Assembly: GCA_027579435.1 (NCBI GenBank)
Contig: JANBPK010000255.1
Coordinates: 1 to 41,808, forward strand
DNA from: Candolleomyces eurysporus
Lineage: Eukaryota; Basidiomycota; Agaricomycetes; Agaricales; Psathyrellaceae
Length of the DNA: 41,808 bases
Direction of reading: 5' to 3'
Part shown: in pieces, positions 1 to 11,300 of the stretch
How the letters are laid out: each line of letters starts with the position of its first letter
Numbering within the stretch: position 1 is the stretch's first letter
Made by a program: the position numbers and the translations under genes
The notes under the pieces: generated by a model
Databases searched by the model: none
Told to the model about the DNA's origin: nothing
Seen by the model: only the letters and a program-made list of their open reading frames with translations

Positions 1-3000
1 CAGCATCAAAGTAGCGAAACCTACTCTGGAACGTTCAGAACCAGATTCAGATGCACAGGACCCTTGGGGAGAGGGTAATGAGGGTGAGGACGATGGTGAG
101 TATCCACCTTCATACAAGGCAATTTCGACTCAGCTCCTACGAACAGACGCGGTGGACTATATGCCCGAGTCGAAACTCAAGGTGCCTCTACGCAGACTAC
201 TATACGAAGTCGGTTGGTTCGGCCGAGTGGCTTGGGTCGAGATCCTTGGAATCATTGCTGCACACTGTAAAGACTTGGACTTTCACTTTTTCACTTATAT
301 GCTCACACCACTTCTCTAGTCTCACTCGACGTCCAAGATGCACCAGCCATACTTTTCCAAGTAGCAAAGCACGACCTTGATACTGACGTTCGATCCCCTT
401 GTCTCAAATCCCTATTCGAACTCTCGAAGCTGCGTAAGTACACGCACCTTCTGGCTACACCCTCCTGGAGTAACAAAATGTCAACCAGCCGACGTAGGAA
501 GGTTTATTCCAGTCAACGACATTGTCAACAGTTTCGATTACTTTGTCGAGAGCCCATCTTGGAGGATACGCTTCGCCTACATGCGGTTGCTATCCTCGGT
601 GGGGCTCTTGAGAGATGGTAGGATTCGCCAATTATTTGTTCCAAGAACCTCTTTAACGTGATGGTTACAGGTGAACTGTCGAGCGAAGTTCTCCAGAAAC
701 TCTCGAGGCAGGCGCTATCAGATCCCGACTACGACTGTCGCTCCGCAGCCCTCAATACCTTTTCGCGTCTAGTTGAAGTCGAGGATCCAGAGAGTGATTG
801 GGGCCTATCGCGGAGAGAAAAATATCGTCTACATGCGATGAATATGCTGGAAAAGCATTTTAGCACTGGCCTTACGGACGGCGAAAGGGTGGTACGTCAA
901 TCTTGGATCAAATTGGCTGCTACTCAAGTTAAAGACGGTGAGGGCACAAGCGCAGCAAAGTCTATCTGTAAATCTAACTCCCTCTTGTAGCCAAATTTAT
1001 CGGTCTCCATGGGCTCTTCAATGCGGTGATTAAGGACGATGATCCTGATGTTCAGGCTGATGCGATGAAGGCATTACGAGACCTTATCGACGATGGTAAT
1101 GGTGCAACTTGGATATTCAACATCTTCCAAACTGAATAGCTTTTGAAGCCAAGTTTAGGGCATCAAGTGCAGCGAAATTAGGGACACAGTTTGTTTCTGC
1201 ACTCGGCGACAAAGCCTTGACAGACCGTGCTGAACTGGTATTGAAAACGATTACAGCACCGCCTGAGCCAGAAGAACGACACATAGAGCGACATCAACAG
1301 TGGATTCAGATAATCTTGTTACTCGGTGGGAACGGCTTGTACTGATCACTGGCAGATCAAACTCAAACATCACATTTTAGTTGAATTCCAACCCTTGCCT
1401 AGCCTCATTGAAGTGGCGATCAAGGAGAAAACCAGCAAGACTGATTTCGAATCTCAGGATGCGCTATATTCCCTATTTCGGAATGAAGGTGATTTATTCT
1501 TCCCTGAGCTTCAGCTGGAAGTTATTAATCGCCAGACCAGTAAGACTCCCCGATCAGATCGACATCATAATGCCTCGAGCCGTCGAATTAGCTCTCAAAC
1601 CCGGGGCGAGGCGCAACGCCCGTTTAGCCACGATAAATTTATTTGGTCGTCTAATCGGATGTGTCCATGGTCACGGTGAGTAAGCTTAGATGTTGATTGT
1701 CCTGACACAAAGTTCAAATCGGTGCAAAGGTGATACCCATACCCAGTCCATATACGAAAACCTCTTGGGACGGAATAGTGCGTGTATTGTGAGCAATCTT
1801 ACCTCTTCCCTGCCTCATTCCTTCCCACAGGCGATGCGGCGATCATTTCTCGATTAGCGGATATCGCGATCAAAGATGATGAAGACACCTTGCGAAGTGC
1901 TGCCCTGCACGTTTTGAAGTCGGTTTATGAGACTAACGATCGTACGCCAGTCTGAATGTCTTGGGCGTAACATTCCACGTTGACTCAATTATCCAGCCGT
2001 TCTAACCTCCCGATTCCGGGAAGCCATCAAAGAGTCTTTGTCTAAGGTTATTGACAATTCCTTGAAGGATCAAGAAAACCCCGGAGGTCGTAGAAACGCA
2101 GTGTCAGCTGTGAACATCCTGACCCAGGGTAACACGCCTGGTAATGTCTCCTCAGTTTCCTACAACGCTTCAAGTGTAACATGATTCGTAGATCGGTTCA
2201 GTGGTATTGTTTCACCTTCGATCCCTCAATTGTTGAAGATTGTTTTGGTCGAAGGAGATAAAAACCTGAGTGAAAGTGTGAAAAATGTTCTCTTCGGTAA
2301 TTTGACGATCTCCACTCCAGAGAGTGAGTCAGCACATCCTGATATTTAGCAAGACTTGCTGATGACGGGAACAGCGAAACTCAGTCCCGACGTCTTCACC
2401 GCAATTCCTTCAGTTGCAACAACGATCACACCCGCCAGGAAGGCTATCCTTTTGCAACTTGCTGATTCCCGTAAATACCCCTACGCAATTCATTGTACTT
2501 TCGATTACGACACTTACCGCGTGCTGCAGTTCCGATCGCAAACAGTACCGCTGCTACTAGGATCGTCAACGCCTTGACCCCGATGCTGCGAAGCACATCA
2601 TTACCTGCTCGTCAAACGGCTATCGAAATCCTTTCGAAACTGTATCCAAGGCATTGTAAGTCATACCAAAGCGGTGACCATTTACCATATGCTCAACTGG
2701 TTTCCAAGCCAATTCAAAGCCGTGGATCGTTGAATCAGCCATACCAGAGATCATACAATTGGCATTCGATGACACAGACGGGGCTGGAGAAACACGCATC
2801 ACTGCGATTCAGTTGCTCGTAGCCCTATTATCGGGGCCTAGTTGTAGGTATATGCCAACCTAGTACTGCTTCTAGTCACTCACCCATTTTTTGTCCCTAG
2901 CATTGGAGAGTGTTGGAGAAGGGCAGCCAGAACGGTCGACCGCGACCGTTAGCCCCGTCCTCAAGCAAACTACACCCTGGGCAACGAAGTTTATGTCCCT

Positions 3001-3586
3001 GCTTCAAATTGAACGATTGAGACCATCTGTGTCAGCCTTACTCTCGCTCATGTCGCAAGATCCTGCTGGTAAGGAACTACTTTCGAGGGAAAAGATCCAG
3101 ATCGTTTACTGGTCACGCTTTCAGTCCGCCAAAAAATCACGCGACGCGTAACTTCTATGGCCCTCAGCTCTGACAACCCTGCACTTGCGGGTCACGTTGA
3201 GTTACTCACTCGCCTCATCTCGGACGGTGCGTTCAGTCCCACGACTCCCCTACCAGTGTTAGTTCGATCCCATTCTCAAACCTGAAACAGGTCGTTTGTG
3301 CGAGGAAGCGACAGATTACATGATTCTTTTCCTGGTACCGGCATTGGTCACTCGCCCAAAACTCGCTCAATTTAAGTTCAGCGTTGTGACTGCACTTTGG
3401 TGTCGGTACGGCCGCCGGACTCTAAAGAATGACGACGCGGTGGGACATAAAGAACTCCTTGAGTGGTTCACTCGCGCTTTGTTCGGGAGGCATGTCTTAC
3501 CGTACGAAGCCACAACATGGCGTAAGCGAGTGGAGCCATGGCTCGAGATGGTGACCGGGAGTGGCCCAGGGTCGCCCCCTACTTGA
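1..3586 (+). CDS. Copy A: 3' part of a DUF6535-HEAT family gene (5' end outside window)
   Basis: This is the C-terminal half of a large multi-exon gene, recognised by alignment by eye to copies B, C and D. Exons are short and separated by introns of about 45-75 bp, with the reading frame carried through phase-1 junctions. For example, an exon ends at GAC GAT G before the gtgagt at about 101, and another ends at CAC T before gtaaag at about 268. The encoded segments are helical HEAT-like units carrying the D-x-x-V-R type signature. The last exon ends at the TGA at 3584-3586, after a Trp/Arg-rich tail. One donor, at 1335-1336, is GC where B, C and D have GT. One intron present in the other copies, near 1290, is absent here. 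I found no in-frame stop between the window edge and 3586, so the visible part looks intact. The N-terminal DUF6535 module must lie upstream of base 1. Its biochemical role is unknown. Confidence 0.75.
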
Positions 3587-4514
3587 TCATGAGTTATCCT
3601 TGACATTAGTGTACATATTTATTCGTTTGAAACGGCTTAAGCGCTTACCAGTCAGTAACTACGAGAGCTTTGTGCACATGCCCGTATCTCCAAAACCCAG
3701 ATTTCCAGATTGGTACGGGAACGATGGGTCGTATGTACTAGGTTCGGGGCAATCCCTTCGGTCCAGAGGTGGGGACATCCTTCGAAGCGGCAATGATGCA
3801 AACACTGAGGGTGCTATGACGTTTTTATACCCTTGTTGGTGCGGTGAGCTGAAGCCAGATATCAGGGAGTGGAAGCTGGACGAGGTGGCTTCGGCGCCGA
3901 TCTCGTCGGTCGCGGTCGCGGAGAGAGACAAGGATACATGTGGGACGTGGTCCTTGTGCTTTGCCTGGGGGCCAGTAGACCGGTACGCCATCATGGCCAG
4001 CCGGCGTCTGAGAGGCAAGCCAGTCTAACGATGCGAAGGTGCTGGATGGCGGACGTGTGTGGTAGGCGTCGAAAGAATGCTCATTTGAATGAGCGTCAGC
4101 CCAGCGCGTCGATGGCGCGTTGTTTGGTCACCACTTGCAGACCAAACAATGCGGACCGGCGGTCGCCCTGGATCGCTGGCGTGACGAAAATCTGCCATCA
4201 TTGCTGTTATAAGCCCTCCTTAGCGTAGTCCCTTTTCTCTATGTAACTGGAATATGGAGTACTGTTGCCTGGTCGTGAACGAAAAAAAAANCCCTTCACT
4301 CACGCTCCCCCCATACCAACCACAACGGTATGCCACTTTGGCTCTAGAAAACCCATTGCTCGGCGACGAACGACTGAATCAAAAATTTTGTTCTATGGGC
4401 TGCTTTGACGTACATCCACCGCATTGGCACCTCATGGCGTCGTACCGAAACAATCCCTGATGAATATGCACCAGAATACCCACACGTACCTTTGAAACCG
4501 AGCCACCACTCGCT
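3587..4514. other. Spacer after copy A; no gene recognised
   Basis: Open frames exist on both strands (3561-4028 on + and 3659-4018 on -), but they overlap each other. Neither shows a family motif, a homologue elsewhere in the window, or a convincing start. I see nothing else assignable apart from two small hairpins, at 4079-4094 and 4121-4148. Confidence 0.4.
4121..4148. repeat. Perfect 9-bp inverted repeat (hairpin)
   Basis: TGTTTGGTC at 4121-4129 pairs with GACCAAACA at 4140-4148 across a 10-base loop. A second hairpin lies just upstream: GCTCATT at 4079-4085 pairs with AATGAGC at 4088-4094. They lie outside any gene I can support, so no function is assigned. Confidence 0.5.
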
Positions 4515-4659
4515 AATAGCAAGCAAAAAAATGGCCGAATCCGCACCACATCTTATGTCGGTTTCGACAACGACACCTGCTTCCGCAGTAGCCAATCCTA
4601 CTGCCCCTACTGCTGCAAAGAAGACTGTTACTGAGACTATACGAAGGGCGTCAACTTGA
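4515..4659 (+). pseudogene. Fragment resembling the N-terminal exon of the septin relics
   Basis: A short ATG frame (ATG at 4530) encodes SAPHLMSVSTTTPASAVANP followed by a Thr/Ala-rich stretch, and ends in TGA at 4657-4659. The SAP-x-LM-x-VST segment matches SAPRLMPVST at about 26705. The GCAGTAGCCAATC stretch recurs at about 24863, upstream of the first septin fragment. It is therefore plausibly the degenerate 5' end of the same septin-related gene. No P-loop follows here. The septin link rests only on these shared sequences. Confidence 0.35.
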
Positions 4660-5313
4660 GACGATTGTAACGGCGGAACCCACTTCCATGCCTCCACGGA
4701 TGACATCTGCTCACGGACAAGATTGTGACTTGGACGTAGAATGCTACAGTTGTACGTGAAACTATGTGCTTTTACGCTCGTTATCTAACATTGTAATTGC
4801 AGTCTGTAGTCCCAAGCCGAGCCGAATATCAAACACTCTTTGTTCGAAGGTGGCCTCAAGACAAATATGTCTCGTTAGCACCTCGCACGGGGATCGTGTA
4901 AACTTGCATTTTGCGAACCCCGAAATGGTACTCTTTGCTACGCTCACCACTACCTTAGACCAGGGCTCGGACTCGGCGAAAGTGACACTCTCCCTTGCTG
5001 GTGTTGTCCTTGGCATAGAGAGTGAGGTTCGAAGCAATCTCAATGGATACTAGTCAGTTCTTTCCTTTGGTCTCACTCTTTTCGACGCCACAATGACCGA
5101 CTGATGAAATTGAGTGTGCATGGTTTCAAGTCTATCAGGTATGTACTCAATACCGTCTCGCGGCCTATTAATTCTTCTCCCCGCTCTCGTTTCTCTTCCC
5201 CTCTCCAGAAACTTCTCCCAAAATCGGAGCTGTGACTTCGCAAGAGGAGGCTTTTCCGGTCGTCTCGCTTCCTTCCAGCGGCTATCATCGGGGCACCGGT
5301 CCTCATCGTCGCG

Positions 5314-5505
5314 ATGGCTGTCCCGCCCTCCTTCCTCCGGCCCTATTCCGCCACGTTCAATGTGACCGTAAACCCTTCCATATACTCCATCTTCGTCTTC
5401 CCCTTGCCAAGTACTCCATTCATTTTTGTGGGTATTTATATTGGCTTAGCTTCCTTTTTTCTATTTAATGTTGCGTTCCGCTGCAGGTTGACTACTGAAC
5501 CGTGA
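5314..5505 (+). CDS. Small conserved ORF, 63 aa, unknown, two hydrophobic stretches
   Basis: An ATG frame encodes a 63-residue peptide beginning MAVPPSFLRPYSATF, with hydrophobic stretches around residues 22-33 and 38-52. The same frame and stop are kept in the duplicate at 27477-27668. Conservation may simply reflect the recent duplication, and part of the frame overlaps the alpha repeat, so it may not be a gene. No family is recognised. Confidence 0.2.
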   Translation: MAVPPSFLRPYSATFNVTVNPSIYSIFVFPLPSTPFIFVGIYIGLASFFLFNVAFRCRLTTEP

Positions 5506-5790
5506 TTCAACTCAATCCACCATCTTAGATCGCTCTGGTGTCCAATGGAGGATAGGAATATAAAGTCTGTTGATCGGTTGAGCTACGTTTTTCTCCTTCA
5601 CTTTCACTCTCTTTCCCCTTTGTTGTCTGGGCTTAGGACTAACACTACTCCTGTACCGTGTCTCGATCGTCAAAGTCCGGTCAAATTCTGCGGGATCGTC
5701 GCTGGGAAAGGGGATAAGTGAAGACGAAAGAAAGCAAATTTGCAGAATATTCCTTGTTTCGGGAACACACGGTAAGTTTCCTTGTTTTCT
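5455..5790 (+). repeat. Alpha repeat, forward copy 1
   Basis: A non-coding repeat unit. Its landmarks are TCTATTTAATG near the start, CGCTCTGGTGTCCAATGG in the middle, and GCAGAATATTCCTTG near the end. The same unit recurs forward at 6985-7225, 27610-27905 and 29080-29330, and inverted at 7365-7475 and 29870-30215. Confidence 0.6.
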
Positions 5791-6045
5791 GCACTTTCAA
5801 TTCTCGGTCACTGGTGTCCTGTCTAGGGTAATAATACCGTAAGGTCTTCCGCTTTTTTTAGCTCGGTTTGTCAGTCAGCGACTCTCATCCTCCCCGGTTC
5901 TCTGGCTTTAGGATGAAGTATGCTCAACCGAAACTGTGGTCCATCTCGATCCTTAAGGGGTTGATCCGGCTTTGGGAAAGGGGTTGCTTCTTTTTTCTTT
6001 TCTTTCCCCGATGGCATTAGAAGGCTTGTTTGTACTTGAGTGAGG

Positions 6046-6960
6046 GGTTAGTGCTCGGCGCTCAGGCATAGTACGACTTGAAGTCGAGGACTTCCGAGCA
6101 GTCCGCGTTCTCGTCAGACCATTTACGTGTCTCCAAACTGCGCGATGATCCCATTCCATAAGCGTACCCTCAGAATTCTCTCCGTTCTTTGAATTTGGGA
6201 CTAATAGCGCCAACCGAGTATGGACCATGATCGTTGGGTAGCTCAACCACTGTCCTCCTAACACCAGCGCAAAAAATTAGTAAAAACAACAGGTATATTC
6301 CTGAGCGATAAGCATTCTACAGATCTACTTAGAAGATCCTTCAACTTCCTCACTTTCCAGCTACAAGTCGACCTTCCGAGGAGTCCGGAGTTGCTTATCA
6401 GACCATTCAAGCGCCCAGTGCAAATTTGTGGGGTGTCCGCTGAAGATGTACCCTAAATCTTTGTTTGTCATTACGTGTGAGGAAGCTATCATCTCCTTGT
6501 ACTTGAAATGGTCAGAGGATCGCGGAGAAGACCCAAATCGCGGATTTCTTACCAGCGCGCTGGCTGTCGGTGAAATGACGGACACCAAAACGATGGGGAC
6601 TGGCCATGTTTGGGAATGACACTAAATATAACACTTTCAGTGGCGCGGCCTACAGATCTAGACTCGGAGGGGAGAGAAAGCCGAAACTTACACACACGCA
6701 CACACCCCCTCATCTTGGTAATCTCGCAGCGACTCGCTCCACAATATAGGCTAATTGGGGAGCTACCAATGCACATACGTCAAAACCACCTCTGGGTCTA
6801 AGGGAATTTGGGGAACATGGAAGGATCGTATGACCCCTTGGGCGCCTATCATATCCGAGATATCGAATAAGTTATGCCACCGTTTGAATCTGGCTTTCAT
6901 CTAAACATGACCGGTCATTCATTCATTTATGCCGGCACCTGCTCAGCCACGACCCAACCA
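6046..6960 (+). repeat. Beta repeat, copy 1
   Basis: A repeat of about 0.9 kb starting near GTGCTCGGCGCTCAGG. It contains two related sub-motifs about 280 bp apart: CTTCCGAGCAGTCC followed by GTCAGACC at 6091-6120, and CTTCCGAGGAGTCC followed by ATCAGACC at 6373-6403. It ends in the stretch GGATCGTATGACC to CGACCCAACC. No long open frame spans it. It matches the copies at 7484, 16165, 28157 and 30224. Confidence 0.7.
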
Positions 6961-6984
6961 TGCCACTGAACTGGGGTTCCGCTC

Positions 6985-7225
6985 ATTCGACGATCCGGGT
7001 CGCTCTAGTATCCAATAGTATTTGAGGCCTCTTGGTCAGTCGGGCTGGGTTTTGTCTCCCTCGTTCTCACTCTCATTCCCCTTCGTTCTCTGGACTCGGG
7101 CTAATGCTGCCTGTGCCCTTTGTTTGGATCTTCAAAGTGTGCTGAAGCGTCGGAGGAAAGGGTGAATGCGAAAAAGACAGAGTGAGAGAAAATTGCAGAA
7201 TATTCGTTGACGCGGGAATACGCCG
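6985..7225 (+). repeat. Alpha repeat, forward copy 2
   Basis: This contains the GGGTCGCTCT, CGTTCTCTGGACTCGGGC and GCAGAATATTCG landmarks of the alpha family. Together with the inverted partial copy at 7365-7475 it forms an imperfect inverted repeat, matching the larger arrangement at 29080-30215. Confidence 0.55.
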
Positions 7226-7364
7226 TTGTGTTTGACACTTTTCCTCCTAAGATGGTTAGACTACCAAGCGGTACCGCAGACGCATGCACTCCGATAAGGA
7301 CTCCAGCCAGAATGACGTTTGGACAAACCCAGCTTAACCTACGGAGAGAGCTTAAACCCCTCAG

Positions 7365-7475
7365 ACCCTCCATTAGACACCAGAGCGACCCGGGATCATG
7401 TAATGAGCTGAATCACAGTTCAGTATCCAATGTGTAGCAAAAAACGCAACATTAAAGAAAAAGAAGTAAGCTACA
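7365..7475 (-). repeat. Alpha repeat, inverted partial copy
   Basis: Read on the - strand this gives the alpha landmarks, including CGGGTCGCTCTGGTGTC. It closely matches the inverted copy around 30110-30215. The loop between it and the forward copy shares GACTACC-AGCGGTAC with the region near 29585. Confidence 0.55.
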
Positions 7476-7483
7476 TCACTATG

Positions 7484-8250
7484 AGTGCTCAGCGCTCAAA
7501 ACGAGTCGAGGACTTCCGAGCAGTCCAGGCTCTCGTCAGACCATTTAGGTGCCTGAAAAACTGCGCAATGCTCCCGTGCCATAATAATTCCCCTGGAATC
7601 CTCTTCGTACCCTGGATTTGGGACCAACGGCGCCAATCCAGGACAAACCGTGGTCACTGGGTAACGCTTGATCGCTCTCCTTCTAACACCATTTCAAAAA
7701 AAAAATAAATTCGTGTTCCTGATCAATAGATATACGGATTCTCTTGGATTATTCTTCAACCTGCCTCCATTTTACAGTTACAGATCGACCTTGCGAGCGG
7801 CCTGGCATTGCTTGTCAGACCGCCCAAGCGCCGAGTGCAAATTTGTACGATGTCTGCTAGAGATGTACCTTGAGTTTTTGCCTATCATTACGTGTGAGCA
7901 CATTATCGCCTGATACATACTCAAAGTGGTTAAAGACTCTTGTAGCGCGCTAGCTGTCGGTGGAATGACAGGGTGGAATGATGGAGACTTGCCATGTTTG
8001 GCCGTGATAGCACTCATGCTCAGAGGCGCGGACGGTAGAATCGTGGGGAAAAAGAAGTACCATTCTGCCTTTGACCACGACCTATCAACGACACTCATAT
8101 GAACCGCGACCCCACATCGAGATAATATCGAAGTAACTGATTCCTGCTCTGCAATATGGACTAATTGAGGAGGTGCCAACGTCTGTACGTCAAAGCGATA
8201 TCTCGTGAACATGGATGACGCCTTGGGCGCCTTTCCTGCTGGGCATGCTA
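7484..8250 (+). repeat. Beta repeat, copy 2 (5' flank of gene B)
   Basis: This carries the sub-motifs ACTTCCGAGCAGTCC at about 7512 and a diverged second motif at about 7790. It then has the shared stretch CAAGCGCCGAGTGCAAATTTG and a terminal TGGGCGCCT. It runs up to the putative promoter of gene B. Confidence 0.65.
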
Positions 8251-8265
8251 CTATTTAATGACAGC
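8249..8265 (+). promoter_or_regulatory. Possible TATA-like element of gene B
   Basis: CTACTATTTAATGAC lies about 75 bp before the ATG at 8330. Copies C (CTACTATTTGATAAAAG at about 17133) and D (CATATAATAGCAG at about 30998) have A/T-rich elements at almost the same distance. The shared spacing is the main evidence; the transcription start is not known. Confidence 0.35.
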
Positions 8266-8329
8266 AGGAGCACGTTAGCCTGTCTGCCATCCGCCCGTTT
8301 TTGTCTACCCCTGAGCGCACTTTCGGAAA

Positions 8330-11300
8330 ATGTTAGGAACCAATTCCACAGCGGTGAGTTTCTCTATGTTCTGTATACGTAAATTCGCCACTGAAGACGA
8401 TGTCAGACTCAGCACAGTGTCATCGATGTAAACCCATATTTGAATCGACGACTGGACGATCGGGGTGGTAGAGGAGCCCATGGGGGTCACGATCATGGAG
8501 GGGGCAACGGAGGAGGAGAGCAGAAGACGAAAAGCGGTCTTGAATTTAGGTCGGACGCTAGGATATGGCACCTTTATCTCGAAGACGCCGAGCGCGAGGC
8601 AAAAGAGAATGTGGAGTTGTGGAAAACGAGCTTGGATTCCCTTCTAATCTTTGTGAGCATGGCATCCTTAGTCGGCGTGAGTGGCCATGATCTAACAGCA
8701 CTTGCTACAGGCTGGTTTGTTCGGCGCAATAGTTTCATCCTTCCTTATCGACGCCCGTCAGGACCTGCAAGAGGATTCGGAGCAGATTCTACTGAGCAAA
8801 ATAGTCAACACTACACAACAAAAGTCGATCATCGACGAAGTTCACATCCCAGCTTCACAGAAATGGATTGTCGGCTTGTGGCTTATAAGCCTTGTTATCA
8901 CCTTATTCAGTGCCGTTATGGGTGTTCTGGCCAAGGCCTGGCTGGCAAAATTCGTGCCTGTCAACTCGGGACGCGAAGCTAAGGATGCTTACGATCGATA
9001 CAAGTTGGACAAGGAAGCGGACTCGTGGAATCTGGAGGGAGTCATCACCCTGGTACCGTCTCTTGTTCAGGTGGCTGCCTTTCTCTTTGTGGGTGGGTTG
9101 ATCGTCCAGAGTAGAACCGACGATCAGACCCTCGGGCATGTCCTTCTGGCCTTCTGCATATTTGGATGTGCTATTTATATGATCATGACCGGTCTTCCTT
9201 TGTTCTTCCCCTCCTCACCTTTCTATACCCCACTTACGGAGGTCTTCCCTCGGCTCGGCAAGATGTTGATAGCTGTACCAAGGCTCGGCCAGAGGCTGAA
9301 GGCTCTATTTACCAGGACGCGGCCATCAAAGTCCGACCCCACAGTGCATCTCAACGAAGGACTAGCTGAGATTCTCCACACTAAGCTGATTCAATCCTCG
9401 AAACCAACACACGTCGACGAAGCCGCAACAGAGATTGCTCATCCAACTTTCGCCCGGAAATGGATTCGCCATTTTTGTCGGACTGACAGCCCATCCCATT
9501 TGCTGGAACGCTTCAAGATATGCGCATCGACAAGGACCAGCGATGCGGCTCGTCACAACGAGATCCTTTGTAACTATCTGCTCACCTTTCTCCGGTTCGT
9601 CAGCGCCCTCCAAGAGAAAATCGTCGCTATCCCAGAAGGCATCGATTGCGATCTTGGGAACTACCGGGATCTGCTGGATGCTTTGCAAACCTCACTTAAA
9701 TCTGGGTACCCCCTTCATCGCTGGAATGCTTTGCCCGAATCTCCTCGCCAACTATCATTTAGTCTCAGGACGCAAATTGTATGCCTTTTGGAAGCACTTC
9801 CAGAAGAGTATTCCGTTCCTGAGCTCGGGTTCCAACCCAACGAGATGCACGATCGCCTTTGGGAGTTGGCTCTCCAGAACATCCAGTCCACTCACAGACT
9901 GCACTTCATGTTAGCCGCTTGTCGTGGCCTTGTGCAAGGGAAGACGAGTGTGAAGACCACGAACCTCTATATCCTGAGCCTGTGCCTCGCAAAAGGTGAG
10001 NTTTTTATTCTGTATTGGTCGGTTATAATTTGTTGACATCGAGTCATAGCTGGCTGCACAGCTTCAGCAGCTGGGCGTACCAGCGAATGGGCAGGGAATA
10101 TAACAAAGACGGAACGGGATTCTGTTGAAGCGCTGGCACTGAAGTTATTGCATCAGCTCTATACGTCTACGAGTGCGTGCCTGTTTCCCGTGCATTTCAT
10201 AGAGCTGCCAACTGATTGAGTTTTCCGGGTAGCAACTGAACTCCAGGACATGGCGACGGAGGCCTTGGACAATATATTCTCCCTACCGCCCGGGCCTGAG
10301 AACGGTGCTGCTCACCCATCCCCGAGTCAGGGAATATTGGAGACCCTTGTATCCGCAGCCTTGGACCGTGCAAAATTACCGATAGACCCCCTCAAAATGC
10401 TCAGCCAGGTTCCAGACTTGAAACGTGAGACTAATCGAATAATTTCATGACACGATACAACTGACACAGCTCCAGCCGACTTATTCGATCTCAGCTCGAT
10501 TGAGACAATCTCCGATATGACCGTATTCAAAGCAGACAAGACCAAGGAGGACGGGCTACAGGTGCTGACCAATTTGGCAGCGTCCTCACAGGAGAGGTTG
10601 GGTACGGTGACAGATGCTCTGCGCGCCAGCGTTGAATCTGGATTCAAGAGTCATAAGACACAGGAGCGTATGCGCACAGTCGCGTTTGTCAGGGCTATCT
10701 GTATCGGTACGTGTCTATGCGGGACTAACAGCGGGAGGAGTGGACTGTTAGCGAACTCACGCACACCCTTTCCAGATCGCGACAGCTTGTTCTACCCCCT
10801 TCTCGACGAAGTCATCCCCGCCTTGGTCGAGGTTGCCCTGAATGCGGACTCAACGGACATTCGCCAGCCCGCTCTGCGCCTAGCAAAGGATATGTGGGAA
10901 CTAGAAGGTAAATTTTCCTCAGCTACTTGTGTCTCGTCTAACGTCTACATTTTTGAAGGGTCATTTGCACCACTTATAAGGGGCGCCGTTCCTCCGGCCC
11001 TCAACAATGGATTGAATCACTTGGAATCCAAGAAACGTCACCGTGTTCTGACTGACCTATTACAACACCTCAAAGATGACAGGTCAAATGTCGCCTCGAA
11101 AAGACCACATTACGCTTTTGCATGGGAGGATAACATTGATTTGGTTCGAGACATATTCCCTGTTGTGTTCAAGACGATTGTTGCGGTCGCCATTCATGAC
11201 GACAGCAACTTGGTTCGTGGGCAGGCTTTTTGCCTTCTCAAGGAACTGAGTAGGAATTGTAAGTTTTTGCTCGGACGACACGTTGATCAGCCACTACATC

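Larger units (their letters stand above)
4948..8329. repeat. Segmental duplication, left copy (5' flank of gene B)
   Basis: This block matches the one at 27121-31070 by eye over nearly its whole length. The match begins at the motif CTACCTTAGACC (about 4951 and 27124) and continues through a shared small ORF, two beta repeats and alpha repeats, up to the start of the DUF6535 gene. Differences are scattered substitutions and indels. The two copies diverge most between 7230-7480 and 29335-30220, where the left copy has lost several hundred bases. The block looks like the upstream flank of one gene copied together with the gene. Confidence 0.75.

Noticed and set aside
3561..4028. 155-codon + strand frame after gene A as a gene
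   Set aside because: It starts from a non-ATG codon inside the last exon of A, and a comparable frame exists on the opposite strand. No motif or paralogue supports it.
8407..9995. Ion channel or transporter identity for the DUF6535 helices
   Set aside because: No pore, selectivity or transporter signature is visible; only the general DUF6535 pattern of helices is supported.
11084..11281. Minus-strand ORFs inside genes A-E as antisense genes
   Set aside because: They are shadows of the spliced + strand exons, cross exon/intron borders without splice logic, and have no independent motifs.
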